Assembly: GCF_029051685.1 (NCBI RefSeq)
Contig: NZ_JAACFT010000005.1
Location: 224,696-288,695 of the forward strand
Reading direction: 5' to 3'
Source: Bradyrhizobium sp. CSA207
GTDB taxonomy: Bacteria; Pseudomonadota; Alphaproteobacteria; Rhizobiales; Xanthobacteraceae
Length of the DNA stretch: 64,000 nt
Part shown: piece after piece, positions 42,190 through 51,865 of the stretch
Layout: the number at the start of each line of letters is the position of its first letter
How positions within the stretch are numbered: position 1 is the first letter of the stretch
Notes under the pieces: model-generated
Seen by the model: only the letters and a program-made list of their open reading frames with translations
The model's database searches: none
Told to the model about the DNA's origin: nothing
Program-made: the position numbers and the translations under genes

Positions 42190-43221
42190 TCAGAACGTCA
42201 ACTGCACCTTCATCGATTGGGCGCGGTCGCTGGCGAGCTCAAACGCTGCGACCGCATTCTCGAACGGCATGGTGGCCGTGATCAGCGGCTTGACGTCGAT
42301 CAGGCCTTCGCCCATCAGCCGCACCGCGAGCTGGAATTCGGGGTCGAAGCGGAAGGTTCCGCGGATCTGCAATTCCTTGGCGACGATGGAATTGATCGGC
42401 AGCGTCATCTCGCCGCCGAGGCCGAGCTGCACCAGCGTCGCGCCGGGCCGCAGCACGTCGAGCGCGGTGCGCAGCGCAGCCTGGTTGCCGGAGGCTTCAA
42501 ACAGCGTGTCGAACACGCCCTTGCCGGCGCGCCAGGGATCGAGCGCGGCGGCATTGGCCGCGACGTTGATGGCGTGCGTGGCGCCGAGCCTTTTGGCAAC
42601 CGCGAGCGGCGCTTCGGCGACATCGGTCACCACGATCTCGGCGGCGCCGCCGAAGCGCGCGACCAGGATCATCAGCGCGCCGATCGGGCCGCAGCCGGTG
42701 ATCAGCACGCGCTTGCCAAGCAGGGGACCGGCCTGCTTGCCGGCATGCAGACACACTGCCAGCGGCTCGGCGACCGCAGCTTCCGCCAGCGTCAGCTTGT
42801 CGGCGATCGGCACGGCCTGCGTGGCGTCGACCGTGAGGAATTCGCGAAAGCCGCCTTGCACATGCGGAAAGCGCATCGCGCTGCCGAGGAAGCGCATGTC
42901 GAGGCACTGGTTGCGCATGCCCTCCTGGCAGTGCTGGCACTGGCCGCACGGCTTGCTCGGGTTGACCGCGACGCGGGTGCCCGGCTTCACGTTCGTGACG
43001 CCGTCACCGACGGCGGCGACCACGCCGGCGATCTCATGCCCTAGCGCCATCGGCTGCTGGATGCGCACGACGCCGAAACCGCCGTGATGGTAGTAATGCA
43101 GGTCGGAGCCGCAGATGCCGCCATTGGCGATCTTGACGCGGACTTCGCCCGGGCCGGGCGCCGCATCGGGATAGCTGTCGATGCGCAGGTCTTTCGGGGC
43201 GTGGATGACGACGGCGCGCAT
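42190..43221 (-). CDS. Zn-dependent alcohol/polyol dehydrogenase (L-idonate type)
   Basis: Medium-chain dehydrogenase of 343 aa. Catalytic zinc ligands appear in GGICGSDLHYYHHGG (Cys) and ALGHEIAGVV (His-Glu); structural zinc Cys cluster CGQCQHCQEGMRNQC; NAD motif VLITGCGPIGALMIL. Closest in pattern to L-idonate 5-dehydrogenase, which interconverts L-idonate and 5-ketogluconate. Last gene of an operon with an SDR and an enolase-superfamily dehydratase, consistent with sugar-acid catabolism; the actual substrate is inferred. Confidence 0.87.
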   Translation of the reverse strand: MRAVVIHAPKDLRIDSYPDAAPGPGEVRVKIANGGICGSDLHYYHHGGFGVVRIQQPMALGHEIAGVVAAVGDGVTNVKPGTRVAVNPSKPCGQCQHCQEGMRNQCLDMRFLGSAMRFPHVQGGFREFLTVDATQAVPIADKLTLAEAAVAEPLAVCLHAGKQAGPLLGKRVLITGCGPIGALMILVARFGGAAEIVVTDVAEAPLAVAKRLGATHAINVAANAAALDPWRAGKGVFDTLFEASGNQAALRTALDVLRPGATLVQLGLGGEMTLPINSIVAKELQIRGTFRFDPEFQLAVRLMGEGLIDVKPLITATMPFENAVAAFELASDRAQSMKVQLTF

Positions 43222-43248
43222 GGCTCGTTCCCTTGTTGGTCTAAGCGA

Positions 43249-44016
43249 TCACATCGCGGCGATCATGCCGCCGTCGACATAGATGATCTGGCCGTTGACG
43301 TAGGTCGAGGCATCGGACGCCAGGAAGATCGCGGCGCCCACCAACTCATCCGGCCGGCCCCAGCGTTTTGACGGGATGCGGCCCATCAGCCAGTTGTTGA
43401 AATCGGTGTTGTTGACCAGCGCCTCGTTCATGTCGGTCAGCATGTAGCCGGGTCCGATCGCATTGGCCGTGATGCCGTGCTGGGCCCATTCCACCGCCAT
43501 CGAGCGGGTCAGGTTCTTGATGCCGCCTTTTGCGGCGGTGTAGGGCGCAATGGTGGGACGCGCCAGTTCACTGCCAAGCGAGCCGATGTTGATGATCTTG
43601 CCGTGCTTGCGGGGGATCATGCGCTTGGCCGCTTCGCGGCCGATCACGAAGGCGCTCGTGAGGTTGGTCTCGATCACCTTGCGCCATTCGTCTGTGGTGA
43701 ACTCCACCAGCGGCTTGCGGTGCTGGATGCCGGCGTTGTTGACGACGATGTCGACCGCCAGGCCTTGTCTGTCGAAATTTTCGAAGGCAGCGACGATCGC
43801 GGGCTCGTCGGTCACGTTGAACGCGGCACCTTCGGCTTGGTGCCCGGCCGCGCGAAATTCGGCGACGGCCTGCTCGACGCGCTTGGGATCGACGCCGTTG
43901 ATGATCAACTTGGCGCCGGCCTTGGCCATGCCCTCGGCGATAGCGCGTCCGAGGCCGCGGGAGGAGCCGGTCACGAGTGCGGTACGGCCGGAAAGGTCGA
44001 AGAGGGCGGTGCTCAT
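43249..44016 (-). CDS. SDR oxidoreductase (gluconate 5-dehydrogenase type)
   Basis: Classical SDR of 255 aa: TGSSRGLGRAIAEGMAKAGA (cofactor), NNAGIQHRKPLVEF, IINIGSLGS (Ser), and Tyr-x3-Lys in IAPYTAAKGGIKNL. The pattern NNAGIQHRKP is typical of gluconate 5-dehydrogenase (IdnO/Ga5DH). Its neighbour is the idonate-type dehydrogenase, as in idn loci. The start at 44016 (MSTALFDL) is 10 bases after the dehydratase stop; an upstream in-frame start would overlap that gene. Confidence 0.88.
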   Translation of the reverse strand: MSTALFDLSGRTALVTGSSRGLGRAIAEGMAKAGAKLIINGVDPKRVEQAVAEFRAAGHQAEGAAFNVTDEPAIVAAFENFDRQGLAVDIVVNNAGIQHRKPLVEFTTDEWRKVIETNLTSAFVIGREAAKRMIPRKHGKIINIGSLGSELARPTIAPYTAAKGGIKNLTRSMAVEWAQHGITANAIGPGYMLTDMNEALVNNTDFNNWLMGRIPSKRWGRPDELVGAAIFLASDASTYVNGQIIYVDGGMIAAM

Positions 44017-44026
44017 CTCAAGATCC

Positions 44027-45226
44027 TCAGACGTTGGAGCGGCGCACGGTGAGATCGCTGCGGTCGAATACCGCGGGCAGCAGGTCGATGCCGAGGCCGG
44101 GGCCTTCCATCGGGAAGACATAGCCGTCCTTTATCACAGGCATGGTGGTGACGAGTTCATTGTACCAGCCCTTGTAAAAGGCGCGGACCGATTCCTGGAT
44201 CAGCGTGTTGGGCTGGCTGAACGACATGTGGATGGCGGCGACGAAGCCGATCGGACCGATGCAATCGTGCGGCGCAAAGGGGCGGTGATAGGTCTCGGCC
44301 ATCGCCGCGATCTTGCGGCCTTCGGTGAGGCCGCCGGTCCAGCACAAATCCGCCATCACTACATGCATGGCGTCGCGGTCGAGCATGTCCTTGTAGGGGA
44401 AGCGCGATCCCAGCGTCTCGCTGGCGCAGACCCAGACGTCGGTCGAGCGGGCATATTCGGCGAGCGCCTGCGGCGAGTTCATCCGGATCGGGTCTTCGTA
44501 CCAGGTCGGCTTGTACGGCTCGAGCGCGCGCGCGATCTGCTTGGCGGTCGGCAAATTCCACAGCGAATGGAGCTCGACCATGATCTCCATCTTGTCGCCG
44601 ACGGCTTTGCGGATCTTCTCGAACGGCTCGATGGCCTGCTTCATCTGCGCGGCGGTGATGAAGAGCCCCTTGTTCTCCTGTGCCGCCGGATCGAACGGCC
44701 AGATCTTCATCGCGGAGATGCCGCTTTCCAGCAGGCTCTCGGCGAGCGCATCGGCGCGGGTCATGAAGGCATCGAGATCCTCGTAAGGGCCTTCAGAGGC
44801 GCCGAGGTTCCAGTTCGAGACCGGGCTGATGTTGGTGGAGCGAACATATTTGGTGCCGGCGCAGGTGTTGTAGATGCGCTGCTTGTCGCGGCAGAGGCCG
44901 CCGAGCATCTGGTGCACCGGCTGATTGCAGACCCTGCCGAACAAATCCCACAGCGCGATGTCGATTGCGGAAGCTGCGCGGTATTCGACGCCGGTGGAGG
45001 ACTGCGCCATCGGCAGGTTCAGCATGTCGCGATGGATTGCCTCGATGTGCAGGGGATTGCGGCCGAGCAGGCGGCCGGCGAAGGTGTCGTGGATCTGCGC
45101 CTCGACCGCGCCCGCGCCATAGAAGGTCTCGCCAAGTCCGATCACGCCCGCATCGGTGTGGACGCGCACCCAGATGACGTTGGAGAATTCCTCGGTGCGC
45201 AGGGTCTCGATCGACGTGATCTTCAC
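44027..45226 (-). CDS. Enolase-superfamily (mandelate racemase-like) dehydratase
   Basis: Enolase-superfamily enzyme of 399 aa, metal-dependent, likely an acid-sugar dehydratase. N-terminal capping domain VKITSIETLRTEEFSNVIWV; barrel metal ligands in MVELHSLWN, WYEDPIRMNS and CASETLGSR; general base pair in FAPHDCIGPIG (His with Asp). A KxK motif is not obvious (SAMKIWPFD), which points toward a galactonate/mannonate-dehydratase-like rather than racemase mechanism. GTG at 45226 after GGGAGGATTATTGCC is a better start than an ATG at 45274. Confidence 0.86.
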   Translation of the reverse strand: MKITSIETLRTEEFSNVIWVRVHTDAGVIGLGETFYGAGAVEAQIHDTFAGRLLGRNPLHIEAIHRDMLNLPMAQSSTGVEYRAASAIDIALWDLFGRVCNQPVHQMLGGLCRDKQRIYNTCAGTKYVRSTNISPVSNWNLGASEGPYEDLDAFMTRADALAESLLESGISAMKIWPFDPAAQENKGLFITAAQMKQAIEPFEKIRKAVGDKMEIMVELHSLWNLPTAKQIARALEPYKPTWYEDPIRMNSPQALAEYARSTDVWVCASETLGSRFPYKDMLDRDAMHVVMADLCWTGGLTEGRKIAAMAETYHRPFAPHDCIGPIGFVAAIHMSFSQPNTLIQESVRAFYKGWYNELVTTMPVIKDGYVFPMEGPGLGIDLLPAVFDRSDLTVRRSNV

Positions 45227-45321
45227 GGCAATAATCCTCCCGTCACAGGCGCGTGGCGCCCGTCTTGTTGTCATTGCGCGCCAGTATTGGTGTGGCGAGC
45301 AGGCGGACGTCTTACCCCTGC

Positions 45322-45337
45322 TTGTAATATATCACAA
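45322..45337. promoter_or_regulatory. Candidate GntR operator
   Basis: TTGTAATATATCACAA, inverted TTGT/ACAA half-sites around an AT core, in the 180-base region between the divergent dehydratase (45226) and GntR regulator (45407) genes. TTGT-ACAA palindromes are typical of FCD-type GntR repressors, so both operons are probably controlled from here. Confidence 0.6.
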
Positions 45338-45406
45338 CATGTTTTAGGGATATCACCAACAAGGTGCCGCCGCAACGCGAGAGCGCTGGCCGACGGGGAG
45401 GACAAC

Positions 45407-46174
45407 ATGGCACGGCGCAAACGCGCGCTCGAGGTGGTGAGAGCGGAGGACGACGGCGAGGGCAAGCCCAGCCGGCGCAACCGGCTCAACTTCTTCGAGC
45501 TTGCCTATCAGAGGATCGAGGAGCTGCTCGTCCATTGCGAGCTCAAGCCCGGCCAGTTCATGACGATGCTGGAGCTGCAGCACATGACCGGCTTCGGCCG
45601 CACGCCGGTGCATCACGCCGTCAACCGTCTTTCCAACGATACGCTGATCATCATCCGCCCGCGCCACGGCCTGCACATCGCGCCGATCGATCTGACGCGC
45701 GAGCGCATGTTGCTCGGCCTGCGCCGCGACATGGAGCGTTTCGTGGTCCGGCTCGCGGCCGATCGCGCCAGCCTCTCGCATCGCAATCAGGCGCTCCATA
45801 TCGAGCGGCTGCTGCGCGAGCGCCGCGCCAGCCTGACCCTCGACGAGTTCAACAGCATCGACCGCCGCATTGACGCACTGGTGCTGGACGCGGCGGGCGA
45901 ACCGTTTCTGGTGCATACGCTGCGGCCGCTGCACACGCTCTATCGCCGCATCGGCTATATCCATCACCGATTCATGCCGGGACAGGCTGATCTGTCAGGC
46001 ACCATCGATCGTCATCTGGCCATTCTCAATGCGGTCGCCAATCGCCGCGTCGAGGACGCGGTGAAGGCGAGCGATGCACTGATCGACTATATGGGCGAGA
46101 TGTTCACAGGCATGGAGACCGGGATCGACCCGCGCCTGCTCGATTGCAGCATCGAACCGCTGCTCGGCGCGTAA
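45407..46174 (+). CDS. GntR-family regulator (FCD type)
   Basis: Regulator of 255 aa. Winged helix at about residues 30-95 (FFELAYQRIEELLVHCELKP, MLELQHMTGFGRTPVHHAVN, NDTLIIIRPRHGLHIAPID), then an all-helical effector domain (LLGLRRDMERFVVRLAADRA; FMPGQADLSGTIDRHLAILN with His/Asp of the FCD metal/ligand site). ACGGGGAGGACAAC precedes the ATG. Divergent from the sugar-acid operon and 24 bases upstream of an MFS permease; the frame is open far upstream but those codons lie antisense to the other operon. Confidence 0.9.
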   Translation: MARRKRALEVVRAEDDGEGKPSRRNRLNFFELAYQRIEELLVHCELKPGQFMTMLELQHMTGFGRTPVHHAVNRLSNDTLIIIRPRHGLHIAPIDLTRERMLLGLRRDMERFVVRLAADRASLSHRNQALHIERLLRERRASLTLDEFNSIDRRIDALVLDAAGEPFLVHTLRPLHTLYRRIGYIHHRFMPGQADLSGTIDRHLAILNAVANRRVEDAVKASDALIDYMGEMFTGMETGIDPRLLDCSIEPLLGA

Positions 46175-46198
46175 AGAGTTTCGAAGAGAGGACCAAAG

Positions 46199-47563
46199 AT
46201 GTCAACGATCGCCATGCCACAACCGACCGCGAGCGAAGCTGCGGTCCGCTACCTCATTACGAACTATAGTCCAAAAGGTAACAAGGTCGGCTGGCTGATG
46301 ATGGCCTCGATCCTGGTCGAGGCCTGGGACCTCTATTCCATCGCCTTCGTGCTGATCTTCATCAAGGAGCAGTACAATCCCGATCCGCTGATGCTCGGTC
46401 TTGCCGCGGCCGGCACGCAGGGCGGCGCCCTGATCGGCGCGCTGCTCGGCGGTTGGTTGTCCGACATAATCGGCCGCCGCGTCATGTTCCTGATCACCAT
46501 GGTGATGTTCATCGTGCTCGCATTGGCGCAGGCTTTCGTGCCGAGCGTCGGCTGGCTCGTGGTGATCCGTTTCCTGCTCGGCATCCCGCTCGGCTCCGAC
46601 ATCTCGACCGGCTACACCTACATCATGGAATCCATGGCCAAGGGTGAGCGCGAGGTCATGGGCAACCGCTGGCAGTTCATGTTCGCGGTCGGTGAAGTTC
46701 TCACCATCGGCGTCATCGTGATCTTCCTGTTGCTCGACATTCATCACGAGACGCTGTGGCGCGTGACGCTCGGCCTCGGCGCGTTGCCGGCGCTGATCAT
46801 CCTGATCATGCGGCATGACGTTCCGGAGACGGCGGTGTGGTTGGTGCAGAAGGGGCGCTTCCGCGAGGCCAAAAAGGTCGCGCGCGAGATGTTCAACGAC
46901 GATCTCGCCATGCTGCCGGACCAGGATGTGAAAGTGCCGAAGGTCCGCACCAGCGCATTCCTCGCCGATCTCAAGAAGGACCCGATCCGCTGGCGCGCCA
47001 CGATCTATGGCTGGATCGCCTGCTTCGCCCAGGCGAGCGAGTTCTCGACCTTCGCGTTTTACCTGCCGGTGCTATTCGCGATGGTCGGCGTGTCGAGCAT
47101 CCTCGGCAACAATTTGGTGACGATGGGGCTGTTCTCCCTCGCCGCTGTATCCGGGTGGGTCGGCCCGCTCTTGACGCCGAAGATCGGGCATCGCGGCATC
47201 GCGATCGCTGGCTTCTCCATCGTGCTGGTGTCGCTCTTGGTTGCCGCCTTCGCGCTCTACACCGACAACAAGATCCTGCTGCCATTCGCGGCGGCGGCCA
47301 TGCTGTGGGGCCACTATTGGGACGCGTCGAACTGCATGACGATCCCGACCATGGTCGCCAAGCCGAAATACCGCGGGACTGCGAGCGGCTTCGCCTACAT
47401 GTTCGTGAAGCTGCCGTCGTTCCTGGCGATCTTCCTGTTCCCGACGCTGTTCGCGGCGATCGGACAGGCCAATGCGACGCTGTTCGTCGCGATCTTCCCG
47501 CTGATCGGATTGCTCGCCGCGGTCTTCATCCTGCCGGAAGTCTACGGCTACGAGAACGACTGA
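46199..47563 (+). CDS. MFS permease (sugar-porter-like)
   Basis: Twelve-helix major facilitator of 454 aa. The loop 2-3 signature GGWLSDIIGRRVMF and the mid-loop PETAVWLVQKGRFREAKKVA are those of sugar-porter/organic-acid members. DISTGYTYIMESMAKGER and KPKYRGTASGFAYMFVK are typical family loops. It is 24 bases behind the GntR gene and probably imports the acid sugar processed by the divergent dehydratase-dehydrogenase operon. Confidence 0.9.
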   Translation: MSTIAMPQPTASEAAVRYLITNYSPKGNKVGWLMMASILVEAWDLYSIAFVLIFIKEQYNPDPLMLGLAAAGTQGGALIGALLGGWLSDIIGRRVMFLITMVMFIVLALAQAFVPSVGWLVVIRFLLGIPLGSDISTGYTYIMESMAKGEREVMGNRWQFMFAVGEVLTIGVIVIFLLLDIHHETLWRVTLGLGALPALIILIMRHDVPETAVWLVQKGRFREAKKVAREMFNDDLAMLPDQDVKVPKVRTSAFLADLKKDPIRWRATIYGWIACFAQASEFSTFAFYLPVLFAMVGVSSILGNNLVTMGLFSLAAVSGWVGPLLTPKIGHRGIAIAGFSIVLVSLLVAAFALYTDNKILLPFAAAAMLWGHYWDASNCMTIPTMVAKPKYRGTASGFAYMFVKLPSFLAIFLFPTLFAAIGQANATLFVAIFPLIGLLAAVFILPEVYGYEND

Positions 47564-47631
47564 CGATGTATGACCCGGTCGCGGCCGTCATGGCCGCGGT
47601 CGGGACCTTCGACTGGATGAGCCGCGAGCCG

Positions 47632-47868
47632 TTATGGGCTCAAGAAGATCGGATCGATCCCGGTCCCATAGCCGAGCAGGCCGATCGCCTGAAGTTGAGT
47701 CGCGTGGAGGTCGATTTCCACGATGGCGAACAGGGCTAGCAGCACCACTACGGTCAAGACCAGCAGGGGGTGGGACGTCTCGGCCTGGCCTTCGACCGGT
47801 GCAGTGAATCTCTGAATTGAGCGACGCAGGGAAAAGCTCTGCGGAAGTGCCTTGGATTGGATCGGCAT
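47632..47868 (-). CDS. Small single-span membrane protein
   Basis: Protein of 78 aa with one hydrophobic helix (HPLLVLTVVVLLALFAIVEI, about residues 33-52) between basic and neutral tails. AAGGAAGGTCATC precedes the ATG at 47868, a good ribosome-binding site. Not recognised. A plus-strand reading from 47566 (MYDPVAAVMAAVG) overlaps this interval but lacks any family signal. Confidence 0.6.
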   Translation of the reverse strand: MPIQSKALPQSFSLRRSIQRFTAPVEGQAETSHPLLVLTVVVLLALFAIVEIDLHATQLQAIGLLGYGTGIDPIFLSP

Positions 47869-47980
47869 GATGACCTTCCTTGTCGCGCCATGTTCGGACC
47901 GCGCGACAAGCGAACTCTAGCTGCGGCGTCGCCGCCGGCATTGATGCACCGCAAATATTCCGCTTAATTCGGGCTCGCCG

Positions 47981-49240
47981 TTATCTGATCGCGGCTGCCA
48001 ATGCCGCGATCAAGGCGGGCGGCGTCACCAGCATGCCGAGCTTGAGGAAGCGCCAGGCGCCGACCTCGATCTTTTCGCGGCGGAGCGCGACCAGCCACAG
48101 GATGGTGGCGAGCGAGCCGGTCACCGATAGATTCGGCCCGAGATCGACGCCGATGAGAATGGCGCTGACGACGGGTGCGGGCAAGTGATCGCTGGCAGCG
48201 ACCGAGCCCGCGACGAGGCCGACGGGGAGGTTGTTGGCGATATTGTCGGCGATCGCGGTGGCGATGCCGACGCTCCAGGCGGCTTTTGCAGCGGATTGCC
48301 CCACGGCTTGGTGCAGCAGTGCGCTGAGCTGGCCGATCACGCCGGTCTTCACCAGCGCTTCCACCATCACGAACAGCCCGCCGACCAGCGGCAGCACGCT
48401 CCAGGACACCCCTTTCAGCAGGGGAAGAGGCGATTGGCGGTTGAGCAGCAACACTGCGGCGGCGGTCGCCGTGCCGCAGATGAAGGTCGGCAGGCCAAGC
48501 TGCAGATCGAGTGCAGAAGCCCAGATCAGCGTGATCCCGATGGCGCCGATGCCGTAAGCGGTCAACCGGCCGCCACGGCCCAGACTCGGGTGAGGGACGC
48601 GGGCTGCTATCGTTTCTTCCTTCAACTCGCGATACAGCGCAAGGCGCAGTGCGAGGTAGGTGAGGATGATCGAGGCGAGCGACGGCAGCGTAAACTGGCG
48701 CAGCCATGCACCAAGATGCGGCATGTGCTTGCCGAAGACCACGAGGTTGGCGGGATTGGAGATCGGCAGCACAAAGCTCGCGGCGTTGGCAATGAACGCG
48801 CAGACGAACAGATAGGGCAGCGGCTTGGCGCCGGCGGCACGCGTGGCGGCGTAGACGGCGGGTGTCAGCACGATTGCGGTGGCGTCGTTGGACAAGAGCA
48901 CAGTGACCAGCGTGCCGACCAGATAGATCAGGAGAAATAATCGCTGCGGCGAGCCACGCGCATGTTCAACCGCAAACGCCGCCAGATAGTCGAACAATCC
49001 CTCGAGCCGTGCGAGCTCGGCGATCAGCATCATGCCGATTAGGAAGAGATAGACGTCGATGCCCTTCTCGATCCCGAGAAGCGCATCCTGCCAGGACAGC
49101 AGGCCGAGCAGCACGAGGGTGCCGGCGCCGATGACGGCCCAGATCGCCTCGGGCAGGCGAAAGGGCCGGATGATGACGCCCGCGGTGGCGGCAAAGATGA
49201 TGCTCCAGGCCCAAAAGGCGTCATGCGGCGCAGTCGGCAC
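47981..49240 (-). CDS. ArsB/citrate-type (IT superfamily) membrane transporter
   Basis: Membrane transporter of 419 aa with about 11 helices, GTG start after AGGACTGAAC. The family's two symmetric motifs appear: TLVTVLLSNDATAIVLTPAV and VGIATAIADNIANNLPVGLV, plus FVLPISNPANLVVFGKHMP and LIGVDLGPNLSVTGSLATIL. These are typical of ArsB arsenite pumps. No ArsR/ArsC is adjacent, so it may export arsenite or another anion. Confidence 0.87.
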   Translation of the reverse strand: MPTAPHDAFWAWSIIFAATAGVIIRPFRLPEAIWAVIGAGTLVLLGLLSWQDALLGIEKGIDVYLFLIGMMLIAELARLEGLFDYLAAFAVEHARGSPQRLFLLIYLVGTLVTVLLSNDATAIVLTPAVYAATRAAGAKPLPYLFVCAFIANAASFVLPISNPANLVVFGKHMPHLGAWLRQFTLPSLASIILTYLALRLALYRELKEETIAARVPHPSLGRGGRLTAYGIGAIGITLIWASALDLQLGLPTFICGTATAAAVLLLNRQSPLPLLKGVSWSVLPLVGGLFVMVEALVKTGVIGQLSALLHQAVGQSAAKAAWSVGIATAIADNIANNLPVGLVAGSVAASDHLPAPVVSAILIGVDLGPNLSVTGSLATILWLVALRREKIEVGAWRFLKLGMLVTPPALIAALAAAIR

Positions 49241-49399
49241 GTTCAGTCCTTGATACGGGGGTGGTTCATTCGGCAGCGATAGCCGAACCCGGAGCCGCTG
49301 TCTTCCCCCGCGACGTCACCGGACTTGCCGTCAGCGTCATCGTGACGGCTAGCAGCCGACGAACATTCCGCCTTCGCCGGGACGACGCTGGTGTTGCCT

Positions 49400-51865
49400 T
49401 CACCGCGCGCCCGACAGCTTCTCCGTGATCGCCTTGCGCAGGATGCGCGACAGCGACTCGACCGAATAGGGCTTCTGGATCAGCTCGAAGCCGCGATGCG
49501 CGTTCTCGGCGAGCACATTGCTGTAGCCGCTGGTGAGCACGACGGGGAGGCCCGGATAGCGCTCACGGATGGTGCCGGCGAGCTCGACGCCGTTCATGCC
49601 GGGCATGATGACGTCGGAGAAGACGAGGTCGACGGCGAATTCGTTCTCGCCGAGGATTGCGAGGGCCGCATTGGCGTTGGCGACGCGGCGGACGACGTAG
49701 CCAAGGTCCTCCAGAAGCTCGGTCGAGAAACGGCCGACATCGTCATTGTCCTCGACCACGAGCACGCGGTAGCCGCGCCCGGTCGTTGCCGCCTCGCTGG
49801 TCAGGGCCGCGGCTTCCTTCTCCCCGGCAGGGCTCTGCGCCTGTGGCAGATAGATGGTGAAGGTCGCACCCTGGCCGGGCGCGCTCGTCACAGCGATGTC
49901 GCCCTCGGACTGCTTGGCGAAGCCGAAGGCCTGGCTGAGGCCGAGGCCGGTGCCCTTGCCGACCTCCTTGGTGGTGAAGAACGGCTCGAAGATGGCGTCG
50001 ATGTTTTCCGGTGCGATGCCGCTGCCGGTGTCGGCGACGGAGATCGCGACATAGTCGCCGCCCCGCGCCGACTGCGCGCGCAATCTCGGAATGCCCAAAA
50101 CCCTGCGCACCGCGATGGTCAGTCGTCCTTCACCTTCCATCGCGTCGCGGGCATTGATGGCAAGGTTGATCAGCGCTGTCTCGAACTGCGCAATGTCGGC
50201 AATCGTGAAGCAGTCGGAATCGTGGACCTCTACCGCGATCTCGATGCGGCCGCCGACCAGCGGCCGGACCAATTGCGCGACACCCTCGACCTGGCTGCCG
50301 ACGTTGAAGATTTGCGGCTTCAGCGGCTGCCGGCGTGCGAAGGCCAGCAGCTGCGCCGTGAGCTTGGAGGCACGTTCGACGGTCTCGGAGATGGCGTCGA
50401 CATAGCGGCGGCGGCGCTCCTCCGGCAGCTCGCGCCGGCGCAGGAAGTCGGTAGCCGAGCGGATGATGGTGAGCAGATTGTTGAAGTCGTGCGCGACGCC
50501 GCCGGTGAGCTGGCCGATCGCCTCCATCTTCTGCGATTGCCGCAGTGCTTCCTCGCCGCGGCGGCGCTCGGTAATGTCGACCAGTTCCGGCACCGCGCCG
50601 GTGATGTTGCCGTGGCGGTCGAGCACGGGGCGCATGCCGAAATCGAAATCGCGTTCGCCGACGGGAAGACGCAGCCGCATTTCCATTCGCACCGCTTCGC
50701 CTCCGAGCACGGTGTCGAAGGCGGTGCGCACGACGGCGCTCATGCCCTCGGTGGTCGCGAACCAGGGCGTGTCCCAGAACGGCTTTCCGATGATTTCGCG
50801 CGACTCCGTGCGGATGCCGGCGAGTGCGGTCTTGTTGGCGTAGAGCAGTTCGCCGTGGAGGTTGACCAGTCCCTGATACTGGTTGCTGGTCTCCAGGATG
50901 GCGCGCAGCCGCGCCTCGTTGGCTTCGAGCTCGGCGGTGCGTTTGGTGATGCGCTCTTCCAGCGTCTCGTTGAGCTGCCGCAGCTCGGACTCGGCCTGCT
51001 TGGCGGCGGTGATGTCGTGTGCAACGCCGATGAAGCCGATGTGCTTGCCGGTCGGGTCCCAGCGCGGCTGCGATTCCGAGCGCAGCCAGCGCCATTCGCC
51101 GCTCGCGTTCTTGTAGCGCGCTTCCAGCACGAACGGCTTGAGCGACGCTTCACCCTGTACGGATTGTTGCAGCACATGCGGCAGGTCGTCCGGATGCAGC
51201 ACCTTGCGCCAGTCGAAGGCGATGGCCTGATCGTAGGGCAGGCCGACGAAATCGACATAGGCCTGGTTGGCGAAGGAGCGTGTACGGTCGAGCTTGGTCA
51301 CCCAGATCGGCACCGGCGCGCTGTCGGCGATCAGCCGAAAGCGCTCTTCGCTCTCGCGCAGGGTCTCGCGGACCAGCATCTGGTCGGTCACGTCGATGTG
51401 GGCGCCAACGAAGCGAATGGCGCGGCCGTTCTTGTCGCGCTCGATCTTGGCCACGACGCGGATCCAGCGGGTCTCGGCGTCACTGGGGCGGATGATGCGG
51501 TATTCGGCGGTGTAGTCTTCGCTCGTCCCGGACAGCGCATCGAAGAAGTGCTTCACTGCGTCGTCGCGGTCGTCGGGATGGATGCGGTTGACCCAGTCCT
51601 CGTGCGTCTCGTCGGAGGCTTCGGGTGGCAGCCCATGGAGCATCAGATATTCGGGCGAACGGCGGTTCTTGAATCCTTCGCGGAAGTTGACCTCGAACCC
51701 GCCGACCTTGCCAATGCGCTGGATGCGCGCGAGCTCGGCCTCGCGATCCTGGAGCGCACGATAGACGTCGTCGCGCTCGCGCGCGATCTCTTCCAGATGC
51801 TCGCGCAGCCCTTCGGCGGCAGCGGTCTCGGGTAAAGGATCGTTCAAGGTGTCGGCCGTTATCAT
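49400..51865 (-). CDS. Orphan hybrid PAS histidine kinase with receiver
   Basis: Soluble hybrid kinase of 821 aa. Three PAS/PAC domains (from about residues 40, 165 and 305; e.g. RLIADSAPVPIWVTKLDRTR, SNQYQGLVNLHGELLYANKT), His459 in [20 protein letters not shown], HATPase_c ([40 protein letters not shown]) and a C-terminal receiver with Asp751 (DLVFSDVIMPGMNG). No transmembrane segment, so it senses a cytosolic cue. Same architecture class as the kinase at 56758. ATG at 51865 used; a GTG lies 12 bases upstream. Confidence 0.9.
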   Translation of the reverse strand: MITADTLNDPLPETAAAEGLREHLEEIARERDDVYRALQDREAELARIQRIGKVGGFEVNFREGFKNRRSPEYLMLHGLPPEASDETHEDWVNRIHPDDRDDAVKHFFDALSGTSEDYTAEYRIIRPSDAETRWIRVVAKIERDKNGRAIRFVGAHIDVTDQMLVRETLRESEERFRLIADSAPVPIWVTKLDRTRSFANQAYVDFVGLPYDQAIAFDWRKVLHPDDLPHVLQQSVQGEASLKPFVLEARYKNASGEWRWLRSESQPRWDPTGKHIGFIGVAHDITAAKQAESELRQLNETLEERITKRTAELEANEARLRAILETSNQYQGLVNLHGELLYANKTALAGIRTESREIIGKPFWDTPWFATTEGMSAVVRTAFDTVLGGEAVRMEMRLRLPVGERDFDFGMRPVLDRHGNITGAVPELVDITERRRGEEALRQSQKMEAIGQLTGGVAHDFNNLLTIIRSATDFLRRRELPEERRRRYVDAISETVERASKLTAQLLAFARRQPLKPQIFNVGSQVEGVAQLVRPLVGGRIEIAVEVHDSDCFTIADIAQFETALINLAINARDAMEGEGRLTIAVRRVLGIPRLRAQSARGGDYVAISVADTGSGIAPENIDAIFEPFFTTKEVGKGTGLGLSQAFGFAKQSEGDIAVTSAPGQGATFTIYLPQAQSPAGEKEAAALTSEAATTGRGYRVLVVEDNDDVGRFSTELLEDLGYVVRRVANANAALAILGENEFAVDLVFSDVIMPGMNGVELAGTIRERYPGLPVVLTSGYSNVLAENAHRGFELIQKPYSVESLSRILRKAITEKLSGAR

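Noticed and set aside
43550..45406. N-terminal extension of the GntR gene
   Set aside because: The frame is open but lies antisense to the SDR and dehydratase genes; a strong ribosome-binding site and the HTH begin at 45407.
49391..51835. 814-codon plus-strand frame
   Set aside because: Antisense of the hybrid kinase; no family motif.
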